A stretch of 64,000 nt of DNA from Asticcacaulis sp. (GCA_024707255.1 JANQAC010000001.1:1240001-1304000); one strand, 5' to 3'; numbered from the stretch's first letter, positions 1-8,387 are shown. Notes: a model not told the origin generated them from the sequence alone. Numbers and translations are program-made.

Positions 1-1265
1 ACTACGGCCACGATGATGATCAGGGCGAGTGCGATCCAACCCCAGGGAATCGGATGCTTGATGCCGGGCAGCTTGACGCGGTCATGCGGCACCCATTCCG
101 CCTTTGCCTTTTCCGGCTTCGGTGGCTTCACCTTCTCCGGCCGGATCGGTTCATCAAAAGCCGTCGGTGCCAAGGGTTCCTTGTTGTGAATCTCGGTGCG
201 GTGGCGGATTTCGCGGCGGATAATCAGGCCGATCAGGATCAGGACCAGTACGGACAGCACGATCATGGCGCCTAGTTGCCAAATTTCCATGGCGGCACGA
301 TCGGCCTCGGCCTTCTTCTGCTCGGCCAGGCGCTGGACCTGGGCTTCGGCGGCGGCGGCCAGGACGCGCGACAGGGCGTCGTCCTTGACGATTTCATCCT
401 CGCTTTTGGCGTAGCAGGGCGTGGTCACCACGGTGGGGGTGACGCTGGCCGAACTCAGGAAGCTATTCAGCGCCGACACATGCGTGGCGACATACTGCCC
501 GGCGGAGACATCGAGATTGCCGGCGGTCGAAACGGAAGACGGCGCCGTCCAGGTGTTGACGCCCACCACCTGGCCGCATTCATTGAGCAGCGGCCCGCCG
601 GAATTACCGTGATTGATCGGCGCTGTGTGGAACAGAGTCTCGACGCGGCTGCCGTCCGGATTGGTGGAGGCAAACAGGGCGATAGAGCCTTGCGTCACAT
701 AGGCATCGGCCGGCTCCAGCAGGGCGGTGCCGGAGCGGTTCAGCAGGTGATCCGTCACATCCGGATAGCCCATGGTGACGACGCGTTCGTTCTTGTAAGG
801 CGTCAGGTAGAGCTTGAGCGGGGGCACCTTAAGGCCGGGCGCGGCCAGCAGGGCCAGATCGCCCTCTACCCATTTCTTTACAAGTTGCACCGGCTGGTAG
901 GTCGCGCCGGAATCCTTGTGCGGCACGATATAGATATCGGCGCTGGAGGCTTCGGGCGGCACCTCGACCACATGGTAATTGGTGACGATATAGCCGGGTG
1001 CGACCACAAAACCGGAGCCCATGCCGACCGTATCGAGCGGCACGCCGCCATAGCCGCGATAGACGACCAGTACGCGCACCACCGATTGCTCGGAGGTCTT
1101 CAGCGCCTTGGTGGAATTGACCGGCTGGAGATCCCCATCCACCAGATCGGACAGGGACTGATTTGCGGAGGAACTATCCTGGGCGGCGGCCAGATGCGGC
1201 AGGACACACAGAAGCGTCGTGACGGCCGCCAGCAGCGCCGCCGAGCCCATCACCCATTTCCGCAT
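1..1265 (-). CDS. Trypsin-like serine protease with C-terminal membrane segments (3' end outside window)
   Basis: Read leftward from an ATG at 1265 and open to the window edge. It starts with a signal peptide (MRKWVMGSAALLAAV... ending near AAAQ) followed by a chymotrypsin-fold S1 domain. The catalytic His is in TNYHVVE, a candidate Asp is in EGDLALLA, and the Ser is in NHGNSGGPLLN. After about 300 residues comes an Ala/Glu-rich stretch, then a hydrophobic helix (IVLSVLVLILIGLII), a charged Lys/Pro/Glu-rich linker and the beginning of a second hydrophobic helix. It is therefore probably a periplasmic protease tethered to the inner membrane, unlike DegP, and no PDZ domain is visible in the part present. 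The substrate is unknown. The fold is clear; the role is inferred. Confidence 0.85.
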   Translation of the reverse strand, partial: MRKWVMGSAALLAAVTTLLCVLPHLAAAQDSSSANQSLSDLVDGDLQPVNSTKALKTSEQSVVRVLVVYRGYGGVPLDTVGMGSGFVVAPGYIVTNYHVVEVPPEASSADIYIVPHKDSGATYQPVQLVKKWVEGDLALLAAPGLKVPPLKLYLTPYKNERVVTMGYPDVTDHLLNRSGTALLEPADAYVTQGSIALFASTNPDGSRVETLFHTAPINHGNSGGPLLNECGQVVGVNTWTAPSSVSTAGNLDVSAGQYVATHVSALNSFLSSASVTPTVVTTPCYAKSEDEIVKDDALSRVLAAAAEAQVQRLAEQKKAEADRAAMEIWQLGAMIVLSVLVLILIGLIIRREIRHRTEIHNKEPLAPTAFDEPIRPEKVKPPKPEKAKAEWVPHDRVKLPGIKHPIPWGWIALALIIIVAV

Positions 1266-1498
1266 GTGGCGCCCCGCGCCCGTACCCGCAAACACTGAAC
1301 TTTGCCTTATAGCCGAAACAAAACACCACGGTCTCTTGCGAGTCGCGGCAACTTCAAGGGTCATAACCGAGTTTGTGGCAAAAATCACCCCTGCCGACGC
1401 GCTTATTCTTGGTTGTGGGATTTAAGAAACGAATTGCCCGGAAGCGGCGATGTACGCTAGATTCAGTCCTGATTTCCCTCCCTTTTAAAGTTCCCAAC

Positions 1499-2451
1499 AT
1501 GCCCGATTCCGCTATGCCGCCCGTTTCCGCCATTCCGCCGGTGCCTCTGGCGCTTTATGAGACTGATTTTTCAGCGTTTTCGCAAAATCTGGGAGCGGCG
1601 TTCGAGCGCTATGGCTTTGCCGTTCTGGGCGGCCACGGGCTCGATCCGGCCCTGCTCAACCGCGCGCTTTCGGCCACCAAAGCCTTCTTCGCCCTGCCGG
1701 AAGAAACCAAGCGGAAATACAAGACCGGTATCGGGGGGCACGCGGCTATACCCCTTTCGGCATCGAAACCGCCAAGGGTGCCGCGCACCACGATCTCAAG
1801 GAATTCTGGCATATCGGCCGCGAACTTCCGGCCGATCATCCGTATACGGAATATATGCCGCCAAATGTCTGGCCGCAGGAGATCGCCGACTTTCACGCCA
1901 GTACCTATGCGCTTTATGAGGCGCTTGATGCCCTGGGCAAGAAGGTGCTGCGCGCTATCGCCGTTTATCTGAAGCTCGATGCCGATTTCTTCGAGGCGCC
2001 GGTGAAGGAAGGCAACAGCGTCCTGCGTCTGCTGCATTATCCGCCGGTGGCAACGCCAGGTGAGTCTGTCCGCGCCGGGGCGCATGGCGATATCAATGTC
2101 ATTACCCTGCTGCTGGGCGCCGAGGAGCCTGGCCTGCAACTGCTTGATCGCGATGGTCAGTGGCTGCCGATCACCCCGCCGGCCGATTGCATCGTCTGCA
2201 ATATCGGCGACATGCTGTCACGCCTGACCAATGGGGTTTTGCCTTCGACCCAGCATCGGGTGATCAATCCGGCGGAGGCGCGCAAGGATTTCGCCCGTTA
2301 TTCGACGCCGTTCTTCCTGCATTTCGAGCCGCCCTACCTGATCAAAACCCTGCCGAATTGCATCACGGCTGACCATTTAGACGTCGGCGCGGAACCAATC
2401 ACCGCGCAGGATTTCCTGATGCAGCGGTTGCGGGAGATTAAACTGGCATGA
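1499..2451 (+). CDS. Fe(II)/2-oxoglutarate-dependent oxygenase, isopenicillin N synthase-like (frameshifted)
   Basis: This belongs to the non-haem iron oxygenase family related to isopenicillin N synthase. The N-terminal part starts at ATG 1499 (MPDSAMPPVS...) and reads in frame to the G6 run at 1733-1738. The rest continues in another frame with the family stretch ARGYTPFGIETAKG, followed by HDLKEFWHIGRELP. One missing G restores a single protein of about 317 residues. Iron ligands are visible as the HxD of AHGDINVITLL and the distal His of QHRVINP, and a co-substrate RxS occurs in ARYSTPFF. The substrate cannot be told from sequence. A sequencing error is the likeliest cause of the break. 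The stop overlaps the next ATG by 4 bp. Confidence 0.8.
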
Positions 2452-2939
2452 GCGATCCGATTGTCGAAAATTTGGAAACAGCGTTTAGCCTCTTTTTGAA
2501 TGGGATATCCGAACCTGGCTCCAATGTATTAAGTATTTCACTTTCATCGGGGTGCTTATCAGATGATACCGTTGTCGATCCCAACATAAACGCACCTTGC
2601 AGAGCAGTAGAAGTAACAGAAAAAAGCCAGCACTTTGAAGTCTCTTTCGAGACTTATGTTTTCTATGCGATCATAAATGAGTCACATGGATTAATTGAAC
2701 CTGATGCGATTTTTACTGGAAAGAAAATTCGAAAATATGAACGATCAAACTTGTTGGAAGCAGTAGAAAAAATCAGTTGCCCCTACGATATTTTTGGCGA
2801 ACGGCCATTAAAGCATTTTGAAATCCTAACCGAAAATCATCTGGTTAATGTTGTAAGCTACGATGACCCGCAGATCACGTTTCTACCCCATCCTCTCCAT
2901 CAAGCTTTTAAAAACGCGCAAGTCTGGCAGAGATCGTAG
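2448..2939 (+). CDS. AT-rich hypothetical protein, 163 aa
   Basis: I do not recognise this protein. It begins MSDPIVENLETAFSLF at an ATGA overlap with the oxygenase stop, so it is probably translationally coupled to it. Base composition is clearly more AT-rich than the neighbours, which suggests recent acquisition. No signal peptide or membrane segment is visible. The sequence looks like a soluble alpha/beta protein with several aromatic and acidic residues, the style of small immunity-like or orphan proteins. It ends 21 bp before the IS5 left inverted repeat, so the IS did not truncate it. A second AT-rich orphan (17627-18064) also begins MSE/MSD at an overlap with a host gene. Confidence 0.6.
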   Translation: MSDPIVENLETAFSLFLNGISEPGSNVLSISLSSGCLSDDTVVDPNINAPCRAVEVTEKSQHFEVSFETYVFYAIINESHGLIEPDAIFTGKKIRKYERSNLLEAVEKISCPYDIFGERPLKHFEILTENHLVNVVSYDDPQITFLPHPLHQAFKNAQVWQRS

Positions 2940-2960
2940 CTTACGAGGCGTGGGGTCCGC

Positions 2961-3804
2961 GGGTCCGGACTCATATTATTTTGCCCACCAGTTGACGATG
3001 GCTGCGATGGTTATGGTTGCGATGAAGGTTTCAATCTTTCGGTCGTACCGCATGGCCACTCGCCTCCAATCTTTGAAGCGGCAGAACATGCGCTCGATTA
3101 CGTTACGTTGCTTGTAGACACGTTTGTCATAGGCGAACTGGATGCGGCGATGACGCATAGGCGGGATGACCGCCTTTGTCCCACGCTCCGCCAGCCATTC
3201 ACGCAGGGCGTTGGCGTCATATCCCTTGTCCGCCACCAACTCACCTGTCGGTGCCAGAGAACCTATGCACTGCTGAGCGACGGCGACATCGGGAATATTC
3301 CCAGGCGTTACGACGAGCGTCCAGGGTCTGCCATATGCGTCGCATAGAGCGTGGATCTTGCTCTGGCGTCCGATCTGGGTACGGCCGATACCATTGGCCA
3401 AAGCCCCCTTTTGCACCGCCGGCTGAGCGGTGGGCTCGCACCAGAGTCGCGTCGAGGAACAATCGGTCAGGCAAGGCTTCCTGACCGGCCAGGGCATGGA
3501 AAATTGCCTCCCACACGCCCTGATCGGCCCAGCGCACGAAGCGATTGTAAAGCGTCTTCTTCGGGCCATAGGCTGGCGGACAATCACTCCAGCGGCCACC
3601 CGATTTCAAAGCATGAACAATCCCGGATAAAACCCGCCGGTCGTCCACACGCGGCTTTCCAGGACGTCCTTTGGGTAGCAAAGGCTCGATCCGCGCCCAC
3701 TGCTCATCAGAAAACCAAAACAAATCAGACATGATCCACCTCCTGGCAAAGAAAGTGAATCACATCCGCAGGCTCAAAGGAATCCCAAATATGAGTCCGG
3801 ACCC
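2961..3804 (-). mobile_element. IS5-family insertion sequence, copy 1 (844 bp)
   Basis: The element is bounded by 17-bp perfect terminal inverted repeats, GGGTCCGGACTCATATT at 2961-2977 and its complement at 3788-3804. A GC dinucleotide flanks both sides (2959-2960 and 3805-3806), consistent with a 2-bp target duplication. Removing the IS and one GC rebuilds a palindrome, GGGGTCCGCAGGCCCC, which matches the intergenic repeat seen at 49412-49426. Length and two-frame transposase fit the IS427-type group of IS5. A second 844-bp copy lies at 28834-29677. Confidence 0.9.
2976..3732 (-). CDS. IS5-family transposase, two overlapping frames (copy 1)
   Basis: The first frame (start 3732, MSDLFWFSDEQWARIEPLLP) carries the DUF4096-type N-terminus and the first catalytic Asp in LFLDATLVRAH. 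The second frame, ending at 2976, carries the other DDE residues: Asp in VADKGYDAN and Glu in RNVIERMFCRFKDWRR. The frames meet at an A4G5 run on the coding strand (3404-3412), and a +1 (or -2) shift is needed to join them. Both copies in the window have the identical arrangement, so this is likely programmed frameshifting as in other IS5-family elements and not decay. Confidence 0.88.
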
Positions 3805-3841
3805 GCAGGCCCCAAACCCTGTCTGTTGTGGGTATGCTATT

Positions 3842-3960
3842 GTGAAGATCGCCGCCGGGAGACTGTCCAAACCCCGATCCCTTAGAGATCGTTTCTGGGC
3901 TCAGTCCCCGGCAGCTTCACACCAAACCTGAACAGTTGCCAGGGGCGGTCGCCACCGACC
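3842..3960 (+). ncRNA. Candidate IS110 bridge RNA in the transposon leader, copy 1
   Basis: The leader upstream of the transposase folds on paper into nested stems. GTGAAG (3842-3847) pairs with CTTCAC (3915-3920). CCGGGAGACTG (3855-3865) pairs imperfectly with CAGTCCCCGG (3902-3911). CGATC (3875-3879) pairs with GATCG (3887-3891). A separate hairpin has arms GGTCG (3947-3951) and CGACC (3956-3960). Short stretches match the element ends: CCAAACCC at 3867-3874 equals the left junction at 3812-3819, CCAAACCTG at 3922-3930 resembles the left end, and ACAGTTGCC at 3932-3940 equals the right end at 4956-4964. IS110 elements are known to use a bridge RNA from this position; assignment here is inference. 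Confidence 0.5.
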
Positions 3961-3983
3961 CCGTATTGACAAGGACAGGCCCC

Positions 3984-4937
3984 ATGACCTTGCACCAATT
4001 TCCCATTGGCGTCGATGTTTCCAAAGCGACACTCGACATCTTCGACAGTCAAACTTCGCGTTACTTTCAGATCGATAACCACACTGATGCCATCACAGCC
4101 TGGCTGGATGGCCTCGACACCCAACGTCTTGTCGTGTTCGAAGCTACAAGCCGTGTTGACCAGACCCTGCACACAGAACTGGAGCGGCGTCAGGGTGCCT
4201 TTGTCCGCGTAAACCCCAGAGACGCCAGAGACTTTGCTAAAGCCTCAGGCCGACGCGCCAAGACAGACCGCGTTGATGCAGCCATGCTGGCCCATATGGC
4301 GCAGGCCCTAAAGCCGGCACCGTCACAACCTCGCTCGACCGAACGGGTTAGGCTCAGCCTGTATCTCAGCAGGCGCCGGCAGATGGTCGAAATGCGCAAG
4401 CAGGAACGTACCCGTAGACATCAGTTCTGCAATGATCCCTGGATATGCCAAAGCCTCGACCACATGCTCAGCATCCTTGATCAGCAAATCCGCAGCATTG
4501 AAGCCGTAATCCGCGAACTGATCGAGGCCAACTCTGACTTCCGCAAAGCCTCTGTCTGCCTGCAAAGTGCGCCAGGCATCGGACCGGTTACCGCAGCAAC
4601 CCTGATCGCGGATTTGCCTGAGCTCGGACACAGAAACCGAAAACAGATCGCAAGCCTGACCGGACTGGCCCCTCATCCAAGGGATAGCGGAACATTCAGG
4701 GGAAAAAGAACCATCTGGGGCGGAAGGCGCCACATCCGCCACCTCCTCTTCGCCGCTGCCGTAACCGCAAGCCGATCAAAAGCCGACGTAAAAGACCGCT
4801 ATCAGGCCCTCACAAGCAGAGGAAAACAAAAGAAGTGCCCCCTCATTGCCATTGCGAGGTGGATGATCACAGCACTCAACGCTATGATCGCTAAAAACTC
4901 AAACTGGCACACAAAAGAAATGGCGCAGATCACCTGA
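3984..4937 (+). CDS. IS110-family transposase (DEDD/serine recombinase), copy 1
   Basis: A 317-aa protein. I chose ATG 3984 (MTLHQFPIGVDVSKATLDIF) because AAGGA lies 8 nt upstream; a TTG 48 nt earlier is also in frame. The N-terminal RuvC-like DEDD domain shows GVDVSKATLDIFD, an acidic residue in VVFEATSRVD, and the RAKTDRVDAAMLA motif. The C-terminal Transposase_20 domain shows APGIGPVTAATLIADLPELG and TGLAPHPRDSGTFRGKR, where the Ser is the expected nucleophile. The translation is identical to the copy at 27701-28654, so both copies are recent and probably active. Confidence 0.92.
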   Translation: MTLHQFPIGVDVSKATLDIFDSQTSRYFQIDNHTDAITAWLDGLDTQRLVVFEATSRVDQTLHTELERRQGAFVRVNPRDARDFAKASGRRAKTDRVDAAMLAHMAQALKPAPSQPRSTERVRLSLYLSRRRQMVEMRKQERTRRHQFCNDPWICQSLDHMLSILDQQIRSIEAVIRELIEANSDFRKASVCLQSAPGIGPVTAATLIADLPELGHRNRKQIASLTGLAPHPRDSGTFRGKRTIWGGRRHIRHLLFAAAVTASRSKADVKDRYQALTSRGKQKKCPLIAIARWMITALNAMIAKNSNWHTKEMAQIT

Positions 4938-5013
4938 TCCGCGCCACACTCAAACACAGTTGCCCGTAAGTTACCACATTGAATCCTTGCATCTCTCGCG
5001 TTCATTTATTCGC

Positions 5014-5925
5014 ATGGGCGAAGGTTTCAATATCCTCATCAATCGCAAATCCGGCACGGTACTCAATATGGGCGAACCGTCGGTCGAGGCCGCCATCACG
5101 GCCAGTGAAATCCCGGTGGGCGAACTCTGTATGTCCGAACCCGAGGACATGCAGACCAATCTCGAACGCCTGAGCAAAAAACCCGAGCGCCTGCTGATCG
5201 GTGGTGGCGACGGCACCATCCGCGAAACCGCCAAATATCTGGCCACGCACAAGAAAGCCTTTGGCGTCCTGCCCTTCGGCACCATGAACCTGCTGGCGGT
5301 GGACTTGGGGCTTACCTCCCTGACACAGGCGCTGGACGCCTATGCCAGCGGAACACGAGAGCAGACCATGGACGCCGGCTTCGTCAATGGTGAAATCTTT
5401 CTGTGCTGCGCCAGTATCGGCACCATGCCGCAGGCTTCGGTTTATCGGGAGGCGCGGCGCATGACCAACAAGTTCCTGCTGCTGCCGCAAATGTTTCTGT
5501 TCGTGGCCGACAATATGAAGCGTCATCGCCGCGAACGCATCGTGCTGGAAGAAAACGGCAAAATGACCCGATACCGTGCGCCGGCTGTCGTTGTCTCGGT
5601 CAACCGCTTCGCCGACACGGAAAAGCTGACCGAGAGCAATTTCAAGCGGATTTCGCTTTCCGGCGGCGAACTGGCGGCCTATATTTTCAGCACCAAATCG
5701 CCGACCGCCCATATCCGCCTGCTGTGGCGGCTGATCTTCGGTCACTGGCTGAAAGACCCCGACCTGATCGAACGCACCGCCCCGCACTTCCGGATCTGGA
5801 GCCAGCACCACAAGCCGCTGGTCTCGATCGATGGTGAGGTCATGAAGCTGAAATCGCCGCTGGCCTTCACACTGAAACCCGATTTTGTTCACCTGCTGAT
5901 GCCAGACGAACAGGTGTCGTCATGA
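5014..5925 (+). CDS. Diacylglycerol/sphingosine kinase-like lipid kinase
   Basis: A 303-aa protein of the DAGK catalytic family, which phosphorylates a lipid hydroxyl using ATP. The nucleotide-binding GGGDGT is in RLLIGGGDGTIRETAKYL, followed by GVLPFGTMNLLAVDLGL, the substrate-binding PFGTxNxxA motif. I start at ATG 5014 (MGEGFNILINRKSG); an upstream in-frame TTG lies inside the IS110 right end. The IS110 end is only 45 bp upstream, so the native promoter may be lost or replaced. The stop overlaps the next start (ATGA), which makes a lipid kinase, phosphatase and phosphoesterase operon. Confidence 0.88.
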   Translation: MGEGFNILINRKSGTVLNMGEPSVEAAITASEIPVGELCMSEPEDMQTNLERLSKKPERLLIGGGDGTIRETAKYLATHKKAFGVLPFGTMNLLAVDLGLTSLTQALDAYASGTREQTMDAGFVNGEIFLCCASIGTMPQASVYREARRMTNKFLLLPQMFLFVADNMKRHRRERIVLEENGKMTRYRAPAVVVSVNRFADTEKLTESNFKRISLSGGELAAYIFSTKSPTAHIRLLWRLIFGHWLKDPDLIERTAPHFRIWSQHHKPLVSIDGEVMKLKSPLAFTLKPDFVHLLMPDEQVSS

Positions 5926-6728
5926 TGGCGCGGCAGTGGCTGGACTCGCGGATCAGGCGTTTGCCGGCGCCTTTCCGTCAGGAATGGCGCGCGCTTCTGC
6001 TGTTCGGCCTTATCTTCCTCGTCGCCGCCTGGCTGTGTTTCGAGGTCATCGAGGAAGTCTTTCTCGAAAACAGTGTGTTTGCACCCGATCAGGCGGTTTA
6101 CGCCGGCCTGCAGCACCTGCGGACGCCCTGGCTGGACCGGGTGATGATCACCATTACCGAACTCGGCGACACGCCCGTGGTGATCGCGGTTGCGGTTGTG
6201 GTGGCGCTGTGGCTTATCCATGAACGCGCCTGGCATACCCTGACCTACTGGCTGATGGCGATTGGCGGCGGGTCGCTGATCAATTCCGCCATCAAGCTCG
6301 GCCTGCATCGCGCCCGGCCCGGCGACATGCATTATGACGGCGTCAGCGTCTTTTCCTTCCCAAGCGGACATTCCACCACCAATGCAGTGCTGTACGGTTT
6401 TCTGATCATCATCATGTCGCGGAAACTGCCTTTTGTGGCGCGGATTCCCGTGGTTATAACGCTCGTACTACTGGTTGGCCTGATCGCCTTTTCGCGGCTG
6501 TATCTGGGGGCGCACTGGCTGTCCGATGTGGCCGGCGGGCTGTTCTTCGGTTCCGGCTGGCTGGCCTTGCTGGGCCTGTTCTATATGTGGCGGCCGGCCG
6601 AACCGGTTGAACACGTCAAACTGCTTCTGGTGGCGATGTCGGCGCTGATTTTGGCCGGCGGCCTGAATATCGGGCTTCATCACGGCGCCGATATGACCCG
6701 CTATGCGGTGCAAAGGGGGCCGGCATGA
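5922..6728 (+). CDS. PAP2-family membrane phosphatase
   Basis: A 268-aa multi-pass membrane protein with the three acid-phosphatase signature motifs: KLGLHRARPGD (KX6RP), FPSGHSTTN (PSGH) and SRLYLGAHWLSD (SRX5HX3D). About six hydrophobic segments are visible, with a long periplasmic loop after the first. Family members dephosphorylate phosphatidic acid or undecaprenyl pyrophosphate. Sitting directly after a lipid kinase with a 4-bp overlap, and before a metallophosphoesterase with another 4-bp overlap, it probably works in lipid phosphate turnover. The exact substrate is not predictable. Confidence 0.9.
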   Translation: MMARQWLDSRIRRLPAPFRQEWRALLLFGLIFLVAAWLCFEVIEEVFLENSVFAPDQAVYAGLQHLRTPWLDRVMITITELGDTPVVIAVAVVVALWLIHERAWHTLTYWLMAIGGGSLINSAIKLGLHRARPGDMHYDGVSVFSFPSGHSTTNAVLYGFLIIIMSRKLPFVARIPVVITLVLLVGLIAFSRLYLGAHWLSDVAGGLFFGSGWLALLGLFYMWRPAEPVEHVKLLLVAMSALILAGGLNIGLHHGADMTRYAVQRGPA

Positions 6729-7509
6729 AGATAGCCCACATTTCCGACCTGCATTTTGGCGCCCACGATCCCGCCGTACTTGAGGCGCTGGTGGCGCACC
6801 TGACCGAGGCCGGGCCCCATCTGGTCATCGCCAGCGGCGACATCACTCAGTCAGCGACCGAGGCTGAATTTGCTGCGGCACGGGCGTTTTTCGACGCCCT
6901 GCCGATGGAGGTCTTCGTTATTCCCGGCAACCATGACCTGCCGGGGATGGACCTGACCCGCTTTATCAATCCCTTCGGTCGTTACAGGCGGCATCTGATC
7001 GATGAGCTAAATCCGGAACTGGCCGCCGGGCCGGTGCATATCAAGGGCATCAATACCGCCCGCCGCATCCTGCCGCACTGGAACTGGGCCAATGGGGCGG
7101 TCAGCGCTAAGCAGCGCCGTGAAATTGCCCGGACCTTCGAGGCGGCCAGTGCTCCCTGGCGCATTCTCGTGCTGCATCACCCCTGATGAGTCCGAAGGAG
7201 TTTCCCCTGGATGTGGCCGTCTTCAACAAAAGGCCGCTGCTGGAGACCATATCCGAACAGCGCATCGATATCGTGCTCGCCGGTCACCAGCACCATGCCT
7301 ATATCGAGACGCGCCAGGAAGAAGCGCACAAGACCCTGTTTGTCAGCGCTTCGACCGGTACGTCCACCCGCATTCGCCGCCAGCCCCAGGGCTTCAATCT
7401 GCTGGAATTTACCGACACCACCCTGCGCATCGATCAGTTACGCTATGCCGACGGGCGTTTCACCACATTCGAGGCCCATACGCATACAAAACCGTCCTCC
7501 TCCCTGTAG
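6725..7509 (+). CDS. Calcineurin-like metallophosphoesterase (frameshifted)
   Basis: The metal-binding motifs of the family appear in order: KIAHISDLHFG (DxH), ASGDITQSAT (GD), VIPGNHDLPG (GNHD), LVLHHP (H) and VLAGHQHHAY (GHxH). The frame breaks at the C run 7180-7183. CAT CAC CCC TGA stops the first part, while one additional C gives LHHPLMSPKEFPLD and continues to 7509, for about 261 residues. All catalytic residues survive in the joined product, so a base-calling error is likely. The start overlaps the PAP2 stop (ATGA). Substrate unknown; possibly a cyclic nucleotide or phospholipid head group. Confidence 0.85.
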
Positions 7510-7540
7510 CGCTTATCTATAAGTATGCTATGGCCTCGGT

Positions 7541-8212
7541 ATGGCCTTCCCGATCGATCCGCATACCTACTGGGCGTTTTTAGTCACCATGTTCTTCATG
7601 GCCATAACCCCCGGCCCGGCCAACCTGTTCGCCATCCGCACCGGCCTTGGTCGGCGCAAGAGCCACGTCATCGCCGCTGTGATCGGGCTGAACTGCGCCT
7701 CGCTGATCTGGTTCATTGCCTGCGCCTTTGGCCTGCAAATCCTGCTGACGGCTTTTCCGCTGCTGTTCCAGATCGTAGCCGTGGCCGGTGGGCTCTATCT
7801 CGGCTGGATGGCCTTCAGGGGATTCCGCTCGGCGCTTGATATCCGCAATGAAAACATCGGCAAAAGCCTGACGGCAGCGCCCGATCCAGGCAAAACCATC
7901 GCCGCCACCTTCAAGGATGGCTTCCTGGTCCAGTTGCTCAATCCCAAAGTGACCCTGTTTTTCACCGCCGTCCTGCCGCCGTTCGTCGATATCCACCGCG
8001 CCGTGCCGCCGCAGATGGTGGCCTTCGCCGCCACCGCCATCGGCATGGATACAATCACCATGACCACCTATGGACTGGCCGCCGTCACCCTGTCGCATAC
8101 CCTGAGCGATCCGAGGAAAAAGCAGGTCTTCGATCTCGGCGTCTGCCTGATCCTGATGGCCATCGCCGCCCTGATCATCTGGCACGCCGGCATGGAACTG
8201 CTGCGGCTGTAA
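7541..8212 (+). CDS. LysE/RhtB-family amino-acid exporter
   Basis: A 223-aa inner-membrane protein with about six hydrophobic segments. The N-terminal family signature appears in MFFMAITPGPANLFAIRTGLGRR, whose core ITPGPANL is typical of LysE/RhtB translocators that export amino acids or homoserine lactone-like compounds. A second conserved block, DGFLVQLLNPKVTLFF, matches the FLxxLLNPK motif. It lies 31 bp after the phosphoesterase and may be co-transcribed. No regulator of LysG type is adjacent. Confidence 0.9.
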   Translation: MAFPIDPHTYWAFLVTMFFMAITPGPANLFAIRTGLGRRKSHVIAAVIGLNCASLIWFIACAFGLQILLTAFPLLFQIVAVAGGLYLGWMAFRGFRSALDIRNENIGKSLTAAPDPGKTIAATFKDGFLVQLLNPKVTLFFTAVLPPFVDIHRAVPPQMVAFAATAIGMDTITMTTYGLAAVTLSHTLSDPRKKQVFDLGVCLILMAIAALIIWHAGMELLRL

Positions 8213-8325
8213 CACAGGCTTTGTTTGGCGCGCATCTTAATCCAAAAAGCAGGTCGCTCGCGCGATGCGTCACACTTTTTGGGATGCGCTTATTCTCGCA
8301 TTACGGACGGCCTAATATTGCCACA

Positions 8326-8372
8326 TTGACGGCACAGTCTCGAAGGTTAATATGTGCAAAAGTTTTGCATAT
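8326..8372 (+). promoter_or_regulatory. Promoter with overlapping 15-bp palindrome upstream of a lipoprotein gene
   Basis: A -35-like TTGACG at 8326-8331 is followed after 16 bp by a -10-like TAATAT (8348-8353). Overlapping the expected transcription start is a perfect inverted repeat TGCAAAAGTTTTGCA (8355-8369), extended by AT at each end with one mismatch. The gene start is at 8388. The layout is that of a repressor operator; the cognate regulator is not evident in the window. Confidence 0.45.
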
Positions 8373-8387
8373 GTGGGGAGTTACACC

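Larger units (their letters stand above)
3814..4968 (+). mobile_element. IS110-family insertion sequence, copy 1
   Basis: It shares an uninterrupted block with copy 2 (3807-4968 corresponds to 27670-28831, inverted). The right end is fixed at GTTGCCCGTA (ending 4968), because the two copies diverge immediately after it. The left end is less certain. Shared sequence runs into the palindromic repeat, and comparison with the intact repeat at 49406 places the element's start close to 3814, just after the CCCCA of the palindrome. There are no terminal inverted repeats, which is typical of IS110. The 5' leader is long (about 170 bp) and the 3' tail short (about 30 bp), the layout of the IS110 subgroup and not IS1111. 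Confidence 0.85.

Noticed and set aside
2880..2960. A duplicated oxygenase 3' end downstream of the 2448-2939 orphan, by analogy with nadD
   Set aside because: Only a weak resemblance (LAEIVAYE versus REIKLA) and no exact repeat; not supportable.
3404..3412. Inactivating frameshift in the IS5 transposase
   Set aside because: Identical in both copies and placed at an A4G5 run between two overlapping frames, so programmed shifting is more likely.
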